Source: Spirochaetales bacterium (GTDB lineage Bacteria > Spirochaetota > Spirochaetia > Sphaerochaetales > Sphaerochaetaceae). Taken from it: DNA of 6,940 nucleotides. Shown here in pieces: positions 1-6,355 of the stretch. Each line of letters opens with the position of its first letter. Position 1 is the stretch's first letter. The notes below the pieces were generated by a model, which saw nothing but the letters and a program-made list of their open reading frames with translations, did not search any database and was not told the origin of the DNA. A program made the position numbers and the translations under genes. Location of the stretch: NCBI GenBank assembly GCA_028723145.1, contig JAQYFM010000221.1:1-6940 (forward strand), read 5' to 3'.

Positions 1-863
1 CTTGCACCAGCACCAACTATTGTATGAAGTTCATCGATAAAGAGAATAACCTCTCCATTGCTCTTAGTTACCTCGTTGATAACACCCTTCAAACGTTCCT
101 CAAATTCACCTCTGAATTTAGCACCCGCGACAAGAGAACCAACATCCAAAGAAAGAATCCTCTTACTCCTTAATGATTCAGGAACATCACCTTTCGTAAT
201 TCTTTGAGCAAGACCTTCTACAATAGCTGTCTTACCAACACCTGGTTCACCTATTAAAACTGGATTATTTTTAGTCTTTCTACAAAGAACTTGCATTACC
301 CTTCTTATCTCTTCATCTCTTCCGATAACAGGGTCAAGCTTGTCCTCTCTAGCAGCTTTAGTTAAATCCTTACAGTATTTTTCAAGCACTTGGTAACTAG
401 CTTCTGGATCTTGGTTAGTAATTCTTACATTACCTCTAATATCCTTTAACGCCTTTAGAATCTCTTCCTTCTTAAGTCCTAGCTCTCTTAATGCATTTCC
501 TTCAACGCTTGAAGAGTCAACTAGAGCGAGTAAAAAATGTTCTGCACTAGTATATTCATCCTTGAAAGAGGATGCTATCTTTTCAGCTTGATTTAAGTCC
601 TGATAACAGCTTTGGGAAAGACTTCTTTGTACGTTACCATAAGCTTTTGGAAGCTTAGAAAGTACATTTCTCATTGCAGAATCAACACTCTGAACAGTAA
701 CTCCTAGCTTCTCTAAAAGAGGTCTAATAACCCCTTCTTTTTGATCAAGAAGTGCAATAAGAATATGAGCTGATGTAAGTTCGCTGTGACTTTCTTCTCC
801 AGCAAATTGATTAGCCCGCTCAATTGCTTCCTGCATTTTAATTGTAAATTTATTTAAATCCAT
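1..863 (-). CDS. clpB: ClpB disaggregase, N-terminal part (gene continues past the left edge)
   Basis: ClpB is a cytosolic hexameric AAA+ chaperone that, with DnaK, pulls polypeptides out of stress-induced aggregates. The 287 visible residues hold the paired Clp-N repeats (about 1-145) and the first part of nucleotide-binding domain 1: the LDPVIGRDEEI entry motif (176-186), Walker A GEPGVGKT (205-212), pore loop AGAKFRGEFEER (246-257, aromatic pore residue F250) and Walker B with D277-E278. The start ATG at 861-863 follows GGAGAG at a good distance and matches the usual ClpB beginning (MDLNKFTIKMQEAI). ClpC or ClpA were considered; the N-domain start and the AIVEGLAQRI-x-GDVP stretch after Walker A favour ClpB. 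The second ATPase domain and coiled-coil M-domain lie outside the window. It lies 72 bases downstream of the c-di-GMP gene, same strand. I see no CIRCE or CtsR box in that gap. Confidence 0.95.
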   Translation of the reverse strand, partial: MDLNKFTIKMQEAIERANQFAGEESHSELTSAHILIALLDQKEGVIRPLLEKLGVTVQSVDSAMRNVLSKLPKAYGNVQRSLSQSCYQDLNQAEKIASSFKDEYTSAEHFLLALVDSSSVEGNALRELGLKKEEILKALKDIRGNVRITNQDPEASYQVLEKYCKDLTKAAREDKLDPVIGRDEEIRRVMQVLCRKTKNNPVLIGEPGVGKTAIVEGLAQRITKGDVPESLRSKRILSLDVGSLVAGAKFRGEFEERLKGVINEVTKSNGEVILFIDELHTIVGAGA

Positions 864-902
864 ATTACTCTCCATTATTTGGAGAACGCTTCACACGCTC
901 TT

Positions 903-931
903 AATGTAATAAAAGAGGAAATAATCGACAA
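903..931 (-). promoter_or_regulatory. Candidate clpB promoter
   Basis: On the minus strand a -35-like TTGTCG (926-931) and a -10-like TACATT (903-908) are separated by 17 bases; each matches the sigma-A consensus at four of six positions. Transcription would begin near 896, leaving a leader of about 33 bases with the GGAGAG binding site. The match is weak and clpB could also be reached by read-through from the gene upstream. Confidence 0.35.
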
Positions 932-935
932 GAAA

Positions 936-3863
936 TTATTCTGAAATTTTAAAGCAGTTTTTTCCTTCTCGTTTAGCTTTATAAAGCTCTTCATCTGCCT
1001 TTTCATAGATTATATCAAACTCTGTTGCATCTCTTTGAGTACAAACTACTCCCATAGAAACAGTAGGTTTAACAACTCCATTAGCTAAGCCAGAGACAAT
1101 GTTTTGCTTAAGCTCCTCTAATTTTTTATTAATAACATCTAGTGAATCATTATTATCTATTTTAATGAGACAACAGAACTCATCACCACCCATCCTGCCT
1201 GAAAGAGAGCCAGCTGGAAGATGTTCTTTTAAGATTAGAGCAAGGGTTTGTAATGCTTTATCACCTCTTGGGTGACCATAGGTATCATTTAACCTTTTAA
1301 AGTTATCTATATCAATCATAAGTAAAAGGTATCTAGAGTCCGAAAGTGAAAGAAGATGCTCTGCATGGCGTTTAAAAGCAGAACGGTTTAAAGCACCTGT
1401 TAGAGGATCTTTTTGATTTGATTCCTCTAAGCGATGAAGGCTCATCATTACCCTATTTCTCGCAAGACCTACTTGGAGCTGTACAGAAACAGAGTCTGTG
1501 ATATCAGATACAATAACCGTTGTATGACCATTTTCAATAACACCTGTACAATATACATATCTACCAGTACCATCAAAACGCTTTATTCTATGTTCAATGT
1601 ATACAATACCTTTTATACTTTCTTGGTTAACAAGGTTCCAATAAGCTTCCCTATCTTCCTCAAAAATTAAATCATTTTGAGTTAACTTTAACCTCTCAAC
1701 ATCATATTGAGAGTATCCAGTCATATGTTCAAATTGTTTATCGACGTTCAAAATAATATTATCTTGACCAATTTCATATCTTGAGAATAGAACAGGAGTT
1801 ACAAGATTTGTTAATTCATGATTATCAAATAACTGTTCTTCGCTTTCAGTTTTTACACTAATATCTTTATTTCCAGTAATTAACGATAAGAAGCAGTCAA
1901 CAATATATGGATCGAATTGAGTACCTGCATGAGTTTTAAGCTCATTCAAAGCCTTTTCTTGACTCATAGCCTTTCTATATGGTCTATCAGATACCATAGC
2001 ATCGTAAGAGTCTACAACAGAAATAACTCGTGAAAGCAAAGGAATATCTTCATATTTCAATCCATCAGGATAACCACTACCATCCCAGTTTTCATGGTGG
2101 TGTAAAATAGCTGGTGCTATGATATTAAGCTCTGGAGTTGCCTTAGCAATTCTATAGCCTTTAACGGCATGTGTACGCATTATTTCTCTTTCGCTATCAG
2201 TTAGCTTAGCAGGCTTTATTAAAATATCACGAGGAACACCTACCTTACCAATATCGTGAAAAAGACATAGTAATGAAAGCTGGTCTCTTTCATAATCTGT
2301 TAATCCAAGAATGTAGGATAGTTTTTCTCCAAGTTCTCTTGTTCTTCTAACATGAAGCTCTGTCTCTGTATCACACTCTAAAAGCATTTGGTGTAGCGAA
2401 TCGATAACAGATGAGTGGTCAGAATCACTATCAAGAAGCTTTCTAGTTTTTAAAATTGATAATATTTTATTAATCGCTTTGGAAACATCACAAACTTTAT
2501 CTGCTTGAGTTAAAGCAAAGTTAAAAGAAAGGTGGAATGGGAAGCTATTATCAGAGATTAACTCTTCATTTGCTTTAATTAATAGTGCCTTCATCTGCTC
2601 TTGGTTGACCATTCTTGAGATACAGCATAAAACAGCATCTTGCAAACGAACAAAGATAGCATCTCTTGGCATAATTTCTCTTAATAGCTGAGCATGTTTA
2701 TGAAGCGCCTTATCCCCACCTTCTCTACCAACAGTGTTATTTAATAGTGTTAATCTATTTAAGTCACTTACAGCGATACAGATATTTCCATCACTTAGTA
2801 GCTCATTTATATGGTGATAGAAATATGCTTGAGTATGATAGTTTGTTACAAGATCAACACCTAATGTATTTTCAGTAAAGATAAAGAAACGTCCTATAAT
2901 ATCTCTACTCTTTTTATCAGTGAGTACCTTAAAGTCACAAATATATGAAAAATCAGAGACCTTGCTATTTGTCCAATATAAACGCTTATCTTGATTTAAA
3001 TCTGATAAATTATCACCAAAATCACAGCACTCTAAAAAAGAATTTAGAGTTTCACAATTATCAATCCGTAATAAACTCTTTGCATTTTTATTTGAAAATA
3101 CTAACTTGTTATCATCACTAAATAAAAATACAGGCTGAAGAATTTCTTCAAAAACACTAGTTTGAAGTCTTCCTAATAGATATTTATCTCGAGCTTCAAA
3201 TGAATTCCAATATACTAAATATCCCAAAATACTATAAAAGGCTACTGAAATATCGATTATTAGAATATCCTTCATCAAGAGGTATGCAGCATTTAATAAA
3301 ACAACAGCTAAAATACTGCCCATCATTCGTTCATAAAAGACTTTATATAATTTAGGCTGTTGAGACGATTCATATAAAAGCGCTATAAAGCTTAATGCTA
3401 TTGATATATAGCAAATAGATAAATGGACCTTGTATAGTGGATAAGATGAGAAATCCCAAGCAACTAAAGGTGATGTAACTTCATAAAATGATACCTCAAT
3501 GCCGGTAAAAGGATTACTCATTAATAAAAGAACATCTATTGCTATCGCATAATATAATAATGTCCTTATCACTCTAAAAATCTTATTTCTATTTGCTCTC
3601 TTTGCTTGTGCAAAGAAATAGTTCATCAACAACATTATCATGATATCTATAGCAGAAAAATATATGCTATAAACCCAAGTTGCAGCTCTTAAGTCCTCTA
3701 CTATAATAGTAGAAAGATAGAGTATGTTAACTAAAACTGTTGATAATAGAGCATATCTAAAAGTCTTTGCTTCAAAGCTTTTATTTTTTAGGGAGATTTT
3801 AAATAATAAAATGGTGCTTAGCGACATAAATACATATATTGCTATACAAATTAGCCGTAGCAT
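936..3863 (-). CDS. Membrane-bound HD-GYP / GGDEF c-di-GMP signalling protein with an additional degenerate GGDEF domain
   Basis: A 975-residue cyclic-di-GMP enzyme. Order of parts: about seven membrane segments (roughly residues 2-22, 36-55, 64-84, 101-115, 146-164, 182-198, 203-219), resembling the 7TM sensor region of some histidine kinases; a PAS-like segment (about 232-330); a degenerate GGDEF domain (about 335-475) with QDAVL (408-412) at the active-site position; an HD-GYP phosphodiesterase (about 500-665) with H536-D537, H565, H589-H590-E591, GSGYP (595-599) and D618 all present; a PAS domain (about 685-790); a short helical linker; and a complete GGDEF cyclase (about 815-975) with D851 and GGDEF (892-896). 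HD-GYP domains hydrolyse c-di-GMP and GGDEF domains make it from GTP, so this may be bifunctional, with its net direction set by the membrane and PAS inputs. No RxxD inhibitory site precedes the active GGDEF (PAGS is at that place). The ATG at 3861-3863 follows GGGAG by nine bases. Confidence 0.93.
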   Translation of the reverse strand: MLRLICIAIYVFMSLSTILLFKISLKNKSFEAKTFRYALLSTVLVNILYLSTIIVEDLRAATWVYSIYFSAIDIMIMLLMNYFFAQAKRANRNKIFRVIRTLLYYAIAIDVLLLMSNPFTGIEVSFYEVTSPLVAWDFSSYPLYKVHLSICYISIALSFIALLYESSQQPKLYKVFYERMMGSILAVVLLNAAYLLMKDILIIDISVAFYSILGYLVYWNSFEARDKYLLGRLQTSVFEEILQPVFLFSDDNKLVFSNKNAKSLLRIDNCETLNSFLECCDFGDNLSDLNQDKRLYWTNSKVSDFSYICDFKVLTDKKSRDIIGRFFIFTENTLGVDLVTNYHTQAYFYHHINELLSDGNICIAVSDLNRLTLLNNTVGREGGDKALHKHAQLLREIMPRDAIFVRLQDAVLCCISRMVNQEQMKALLIKANEELISDNSFPFHLSFNFALTQADKVCDVSKAINKILSILKTRKLLDSDSDHSSVIDSLHQMLLECDTETELHVRRTRELGEKLSYILGLTDYERDQLSLLCLFHDIGKVGVPRDILIKPAKLTDSEREIMRTHAVKGYRIAKATPELNIIAPAILHHHENWDGSGYPDGLKYEDIPLLSRVISVVDSYDAMVSDRPYRKAMSQEKALNELKTHAGTQFDPYIVDCFLSLITGNKDISVKTESEEQLFDNHELTNLVTPVLFSRYEIGQDNIILNVDKQFEHMTGYSQYDVERLKLTQNDLIFEEDREAYWNLVNQESIKGIVYIEHRIKRFDGTGRYVYCTGVIENGHTTVIVSDITDSVSVQLQVGLARNRVMMSLHRLEESNQKDPLTGALNRSAFKRHAEHLLSLSDSRYLLLMIDIDNFKRLNDTYGHPRGDKALQTLALILKEHLPAGSLSGRMGGDEFCCLIKIDNNDSLDVINKKLEELKQNIVSGLANGVVKPTVSMGVVCTQRDATEFDIIYEKADEELYKAKREGKNCFKISE

Positions 3864-3893
3864 CTCTAGTCTCTCCCTTTTTATTTAAAATAA

Positions 3894-3923
3894 ATCATAA
3901 ACTTAAAGTAGCGAGTATTACAA
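3894..3923 (-). promoter_or_regulatory. Candidate promoter of the c-di-GMP enzyme gene
   Basis: On the minus strand TTGTAA (3918-3923) and TATGAT (3894-3899) are 18 bases apart; the -10 matches consensus at five of six positions, the -35 at four. The expected start near 3887 gives a short leader of about 24 bases that contains the GGGAG binding site. The element begins directly beyond the stop of the ABC ATPase remnant, so the gene seems to be transcribed independently of tetR. Confidence 0.5.
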
Positions 3924-3930
3924 TAATAAT

Positions 3931-4050
3931 TTATTTGCTAATTTTACTAATAAAAGCTTGGATTCTTGGGTTTTCCTGTTTTGTAAAAAATGTTTCAGGA
4001 TCTTGATCTGCAAGAATAGATCCCGCTTCCATAAAAAATAACCTACAATT
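3931..4050 (-). pseudogene. C-terminal remnant of an amino-acid ABC transporter ATPase (GlnQ/HisP type)
   Basis: An open stretch of 39 codons ending in TAA (3931-3933) reads as the tail of a polar amino-acid ABC transporter ATP-binding protein: a CRLFFMEAGSILADQDP segment, matching the family's 'DRVIFMDxGxIVEEGxP', then PETFF, ENPRIQAF and ISKI, matching 'PEEIF..NP...R.xAFLSKI'. In the family this follows the switch histidine by some 20 residues. Everything upstream (Walker A, signature motif, Walker B) is missing: the frame has a stop at 4051-4053, and the tetR stop is at 4061, so only about ten bases separate the two. An ATG exists at 4030-4032 but lacks a binding site and would give 33 residues without ATPase parts. 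I read it as what is left after a deletion that removed the rest of the transporter gene. The family call is from recognisable pattern, not from an alignment. Confidence 0.75.
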
Positions 4051-4060
4051 TTAGTAGACT

Positions 4061-4663
4061 TTATTTTATACGGAAGAAATCAAGATAAGTTGAAATGAAT
4101 ACTTTTGAGTCAGAAGCGGAGAAATTCCCAAGGAATGCAATCTGGAAACAAAAAGCTTCAAGTAGTGTAAATAAATGTCTTGAAACCATCTCAATATCAC
4201 AATTATTGCTAATTTCACCCTTTTTTATACCATTATTTAATAATCTCTTAAAAAGGATAGTAAGCTTCGCTGTTCTTCTCATAATGATATCAGAAAAGTC
4301 TACATGCTCTCTCTTACTTTGAAGCATAACGTCCATCAATGACTGTAACTCACCTTCTGACTCTACTGCTTGGTCTACGATATCACAGCAAATCCAAGTT
4401 AATCTATCAAGACTATTACCATAGGAAAGATCCCAAGCCATTTGACTATACTTTGTAAACATCTTTCCTGTAATAAGCTTTACAGCATAGTAATATATTT
4501 CTTTCTTATCCTTAAAATACTGATATAAAGTAGGACGCGATAGACCACATTCCTCTGCTATACTTGATAAATTACTATCTCTATATCCATCTCTAGCAAA
4601 GATTTCTAATGCTTTTTTTAAGATAATTACTTTTCTTTCTTCGTGGTCAATCTTTTTTGGCAT
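4061..4663 (-). CDS. TetR/AcrR-family transcriptional regulator
   Basis: A 200-residue one-component regulator that should bind DNA as a dimer and release it on binding a small ligand. The N-terminal DNA-binding domain is typical: ILKKALEIFARDGY (14-27), the helix-turn-helix around 30-50 with SSIAEECGLSRPTLYQYF, then KDKKEIYYYAV. The C-terminal ligand domain (about 65-200) is helical and not diagnostic, so the ligand is unknown. I place the start at the ATG at 4661-4663 (MPKKIDHEERK), where the domain normally begins; the frame is open to a TTG at 4697-4699, but that start has no ribosome binding site and lies inside the promoter. Even the chosen ATG has only a weak AAGG, twelve bases upstream. 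A perfect inverted repeat over its promoter suggests autorepression. No intact target gene adjoins; the ABC ATPase remnant behind it may mark a lost partner. Confidence 0.9.
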   Translation of the reverse strand: MPKKIDHEERKVIILKKALEIFARDGYRDSNLSSIAEECGLSRPTLYQYFKDKKEIYYYAVKLITGKMFTKYSQMAWDLSYGNSLDRLTWICCDIVDQAVESEGELQSLMDVMLQSKREHVDFSDIIMRRTAKLTILFKRLLNNGIKKGEISNNCDIEMVSRHLFTLLEAFCFQIAFLGNFSASDSKVFISTYLDFFRIK

Positions 4664-4669
4664 AAAGTC

Positions 4670-4699
4670 ATTATACCTTGAAAATGTCAAAAATGACAA
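4670..4699 (-). promoter_or_regulatory. Strong tetR promoter, start point at or next to the ATG
   Basis: On the minus strand TTGTCA (4694-4699, five of six) and TATAAT (4670-4675, perfect) are 18 bases apart. The -10 ends only six bases before the chosen ATG (4663), so the transcript would begin at or within a base or two of the start codon, giving a leaderless or almost leaderless mRNA. This also argues against translation starting at the upstream TTG (4697-4699), which lies within the -35 box. Confidence 0.65.
4685..4698. promoter_or_regulatory. Candidate operator of the TetR regulator (inverted repeat)
   Basis: TGTCA (4685-4689), four A's, and TGACA (4694-4698) form a perfect inverted repeat with 5-base arms. 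It covers the -35 box and the upstream half of the spacer of the tetR promoter, the position expected for an autorepressing TetR protein. That TetR-family dimers bind short inverted repeats is known; binding here is inferred. Confidence 0.5.
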
Positions 4700-4747
4700 G
4701 TAAATCTAATAATGTCAAATTAGTCATATCTTTCAAAGATTGTCAAA
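4685..4747 (+). repeat. Three TGTCAAA direct repeats at 28-base spacing
   Basis: TGTCAAA occurs at 4685-4691, 4713-4719 and 4741-4747, start to start exactly 28 bases each time. The first is half of the perfect inverted repeat over the tetR promoter; the second is followed by AGTCA (4722-4726), a partial match to the opposite arm at the same distance; the third has no partner arm. They could be a strong and weaker operators, or chance in AT-rich sequence. Confidence 0.5.
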
Positions 4748-5201
4748 ATAATGCTTTAGATTTCATAAAATAAAGATAAATTGCTAATATCAACGCTAAA
4801 ATATCAGCTACAGGCTAAGCCCAAATTGCGCTAGCTTAATTCAAGAATATAGTAGGTAATACATTTTGTAATACTTCTTTTTAAGGGAGCATTTTGCTCC
4901 TGCCTTAGTTGTTTTACCTATTTTTATTCTTTTTTTAGGACCATAGTATAATAAATCTATTATCTATTTCTTTTTTTAATCTTGAAGCAATACCAACAAC
5001 TGTTTATCGTGTAGCTTTAAAATGACTTTCCTTGCCATCTGATTATCTTTTAAAATACCTTTATTGTTAAGTCTTTTGGACGTAACTCAAAATTAGGGCA
5101 CTGTTATAGAGTGTCATTAAACCATTATCTAATTGGTTTTACAAATGAAAGTATACTACTGCATCAATCAATAGCATGATATTAATTGGGATAAATAATT
5201 A
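4748..5201. other. Long intergenic stretch without a supportable gene
   Basis: Between the tetR control region and the argF hairpin I find no reading frame worth calling on either strand; ATG-started frames are 20 codons or fewer and lack binding sites. Visible structure: a GGAGC/GCTCC hairpin (4886-4900); a GTAATAC direct repeat 12 bases apart near 4857-4875; T-rich runs around 4921-4978; and weak hairpins GGCACT/AGTGTC (5097-5115) and AAACCA/TGGTTT (5119-5139). On the minus strand around 4980-5085 a 35-codon open stretch containing KGILKDNQMARKVIL looks somewhat protein-like but matches no family I recognise and is bounded by stops. It may be decayed coding sequence. Confidence 0.5.
4886..4900. 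other. Short perfect hairpin
   Basis: GGAGCA (4886-4891) and TGCTCC (4895-4900) can pair as a six-base stem with a three-base loop. Neither strand has a clean run of U's directly after the stem, so it is not a convincing terminator, and no gene ends nearby. It is one of the few GC-containing structures in the gap. Confidence 0.4.
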
Positions 5202-5218
5202 GGAGTCAAAAAGACTCC
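5202..5218 (-). terminator. Probable argF terminator hairpin
   Basis: GGAGTC and GACTCC form a perfect six-base stem around a five-base loop (AAAAA on plus, TTTTT on minus). Read on the minus strand it starts 11 bases after the argF stop and is followed by TAATTATTTAT, a broken rather than continuous U tract. Position supports a terminator; the weak tail lowers confidence. Confidence 0.55.
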
Positions 5219-5229
5219 CAATTTGTGAA

Positions 5230-6243
5230 TTAATATCTTAATGAATCAGAAATAGTAGCAACCATTACAGCTTTAATAGTATGCATTCTATTTTCAGCCT
5301 CATCAAATACAACACTGTTTTTGCTTCTGAATACTTCATCTGTTACTTCCATCTCATCAAGGCCAAACTTCTCTTTAACCATCTGAGCTGTTGTTGTATT
5401 TAAGTCATGGAATGAAGGTAAGCAGTGCTCGAAAATACAATCAGGATTACCGGTCATCTCCATTACCTTTTTATTTACTTGGTAAGGCTTTAAAAGAGCA
5501 ATACGCTCTGCCATCTTATCTTCTTCACCCATTGAGCACCAAATATCAGTGTAAATGATATCAGCATCTTTTACAGCTTCCTCGATATTAGAAGTAATTG
5601 TAATTTTACTTCCACTTTCTTTTGCAAAAGCTGTACATTCATCAACTAAACTTTGAGCAGGGTATAAGCTTTCAGGAGTTGCAATTGCGAAATCCATTCC
5701 AATCTTTGTTGCACCAATAAAGAGTGCATTTGCAACGTTATTTCTACCATCACCAACATATGCCATTTTCATTTGATCGAGAGGCTTGTTGATGTGCTCC
5801 TTTGCAGTTAAGAAATCTGCTAAAACCTGAGTTGGATGATCATCATCAGTAAGGCCATTCCATACAGGTACCCCTGAATACTTTGCTAGATCTTCAACAA
5901 CAGAGTGAGCAAAACCTCTATACTCAATACCATCATAAAGACGACCAAGTACATTTGCTGTATCCTCTAACGATTCCTTTTTACCCATCTGAGAGTTTGT
6001 TAAGTATGTTACTCCAGCACCTTCATCATAAGCGGCTACTTCAAATGAACAACGGGTACGAGTACTAGTTTTGTCAAAAAGTAATACGATGTTTTTGCCA
6101 GATAATAAATGTCCCATTACACCTGGATCACATGGCTTTACATACTTCTTCTTTTTTAACTCTTGTGCTAATGAGATCAAATACATGATCTCTTCCTTTG
6201 AATAATCTTTTAATGTAAGAAAACTGCGGCCCTTTAATTTCAT
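5230..6243 (-). CDS. argF: Ornithine carbamoyltransferase
   Basis: This cytosolic enzyme joins carbamoyl phosphate and L-ornithine to give L-citrulline and phosphate in arginine biosynthesis (or the reverse in arginine deiminase catabolism, as arcB). The 337-residue protein has the full set of family motifs: carbamoyl-phosphate binding STRTR (60-64), SQMGKKES (84-91), HPTQ (136-139), the ornithine-binding D233 with SMG (237-239), and HCLP (273-276) with the catalytic cysteine C274. The length matches the usual 330-340 residues. I choose the ATG at 6241-6243 (MKLKGRSFL), six bases after AGAGGTG; the frame continues to 6276, but the extra 11 residues (MYIFLFQEVKH) are unlike the family and lie across the leader and binding site. 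It is flanked by non-arginine genes, has its own promoter and a hairpin behind it, and so seems monocistronic. With no arcA or arcC in view, a biosynthetic role is the default guess. Confidence 0.95.
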   Translation of the reverse strand: MKLKGRSFLTLKDYSKEEIMYLISLAQELKKKKYVKPCDPGVMGHLLSGKNIVLLFDKTSTRTRCSFEVAAYDEGAGVTYLTNSQMGKKESLEDTANVLGRLYDGIEYRGFAHSVVEDLAKYSGVPVWNGLTDDDHPTQVLADFLTAKEHINKPLDQMKMAYVGDGRNNVANALFIGATKIGMDFAIATPESLYPAQSLVDECTAFAKESGSKITITSNIEEAVKDADIIYTDIWCSMGEEDKMAERIALLKPYQVNKKVMEMTGNPDCIFEHCLPSFHDLNTTTAQMVKEKFGLDEMEVTDEVFRSKNSVVFDEAENRMHTIKAVMVATISDSLRY

Positions 6244-6265
6244 ATGTTTCACCTCTTGAAAAAGA

Positions 6266-6294
6266 AATATATACATTTAGCAATAAATCGTCAA
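6266..6294 (-). promoter_or_regulatory. argF promoter
   Basis: On the minus strand TTGACG (6289-6294, five of six) and TATATT (6266-6271, five of six) are exactly 17 bases apart. Transcription should begin near 6259, leaving a leader of about 16 bases that still contains the AGAGGTG binding site. The leader is too short for a riboswitch or attenuator, so control must act at the promoter. Confidence 0.65.
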
Positions 6295-6297
6295 TAT

Positions 6298-6315
6298 ATT
6301 GCATAAATATACATA
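6298..6315. promoter_or_regulatory. Candidate ARG box (ArgR operator) upstream of argF
   Basis: The 18 bases here fit the ARG-box pattern WNTGAATWWWWATTCANW at 16 of 18 positions by my count (mismatches at the fifth and fourteenth positions). It sits directly upstream of the argF -35 box, and the neighbouring perfect palindrome CAATATATTG (6292-6301) overlaps both. ArgR control of arginine genes is well known; this site is inferred, and AT-rich sequence makes chance matches easy. Confidence 0.4.
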
Positions 6316-6355
6316 TAATTTTCTATAAAATTTCAAAATTATTAAAGCTAAATAA

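Noticed and set aside
4095..4322. 75-codon plus-strand frame inside tetR
   Set aside because: Antisense shadow of a well-supported gene, with no family resemblance or binding site; same applies to plus-strand frames at 1434-1670 and 5883-6068.
4664..4699. Extension of the TetR protein to a TTG start, adding MSFLTFSRYNDF
   Set aside because: No ribosome binding site before the TTG, which lies in the -35 box; the 12 extra residues are unlike the normal start of the DNA-binding domain.
4685..4747. TGTCAAA repeats as CtsR boxes
   Set aside because: CtsR needs two GGTCAAA/AGTCAAA heptamers separated by three bases; here the copies are 28 bases apart, begin TGTCAAA, and lie by tetR rather than a clp gene.
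4685..4747. 28-base spaced repeats as a CRISPR-like array
   Set aside because: The repeat is only seven bases, far below CRISPR repeat length, and only three copies exist with no cas gene nearby.
4979..5038. 20-codon minus-strand frame MARKVILKLHDKQLLVLLQD
   Set aside because: Protein-like composition, but no ribosome binding site, very short and no recognisable family; mentioned only as possible decayed sequence.
6244..6276. Extension of ornithine carbamoyltransferase to an upstream start (MYIFLFQEVKH)
   Set aside because: The ATG at 6243 has an ideal AGAGGTG site and matches the family start; the extension covers the leader, the binding site and part of the -10 box.
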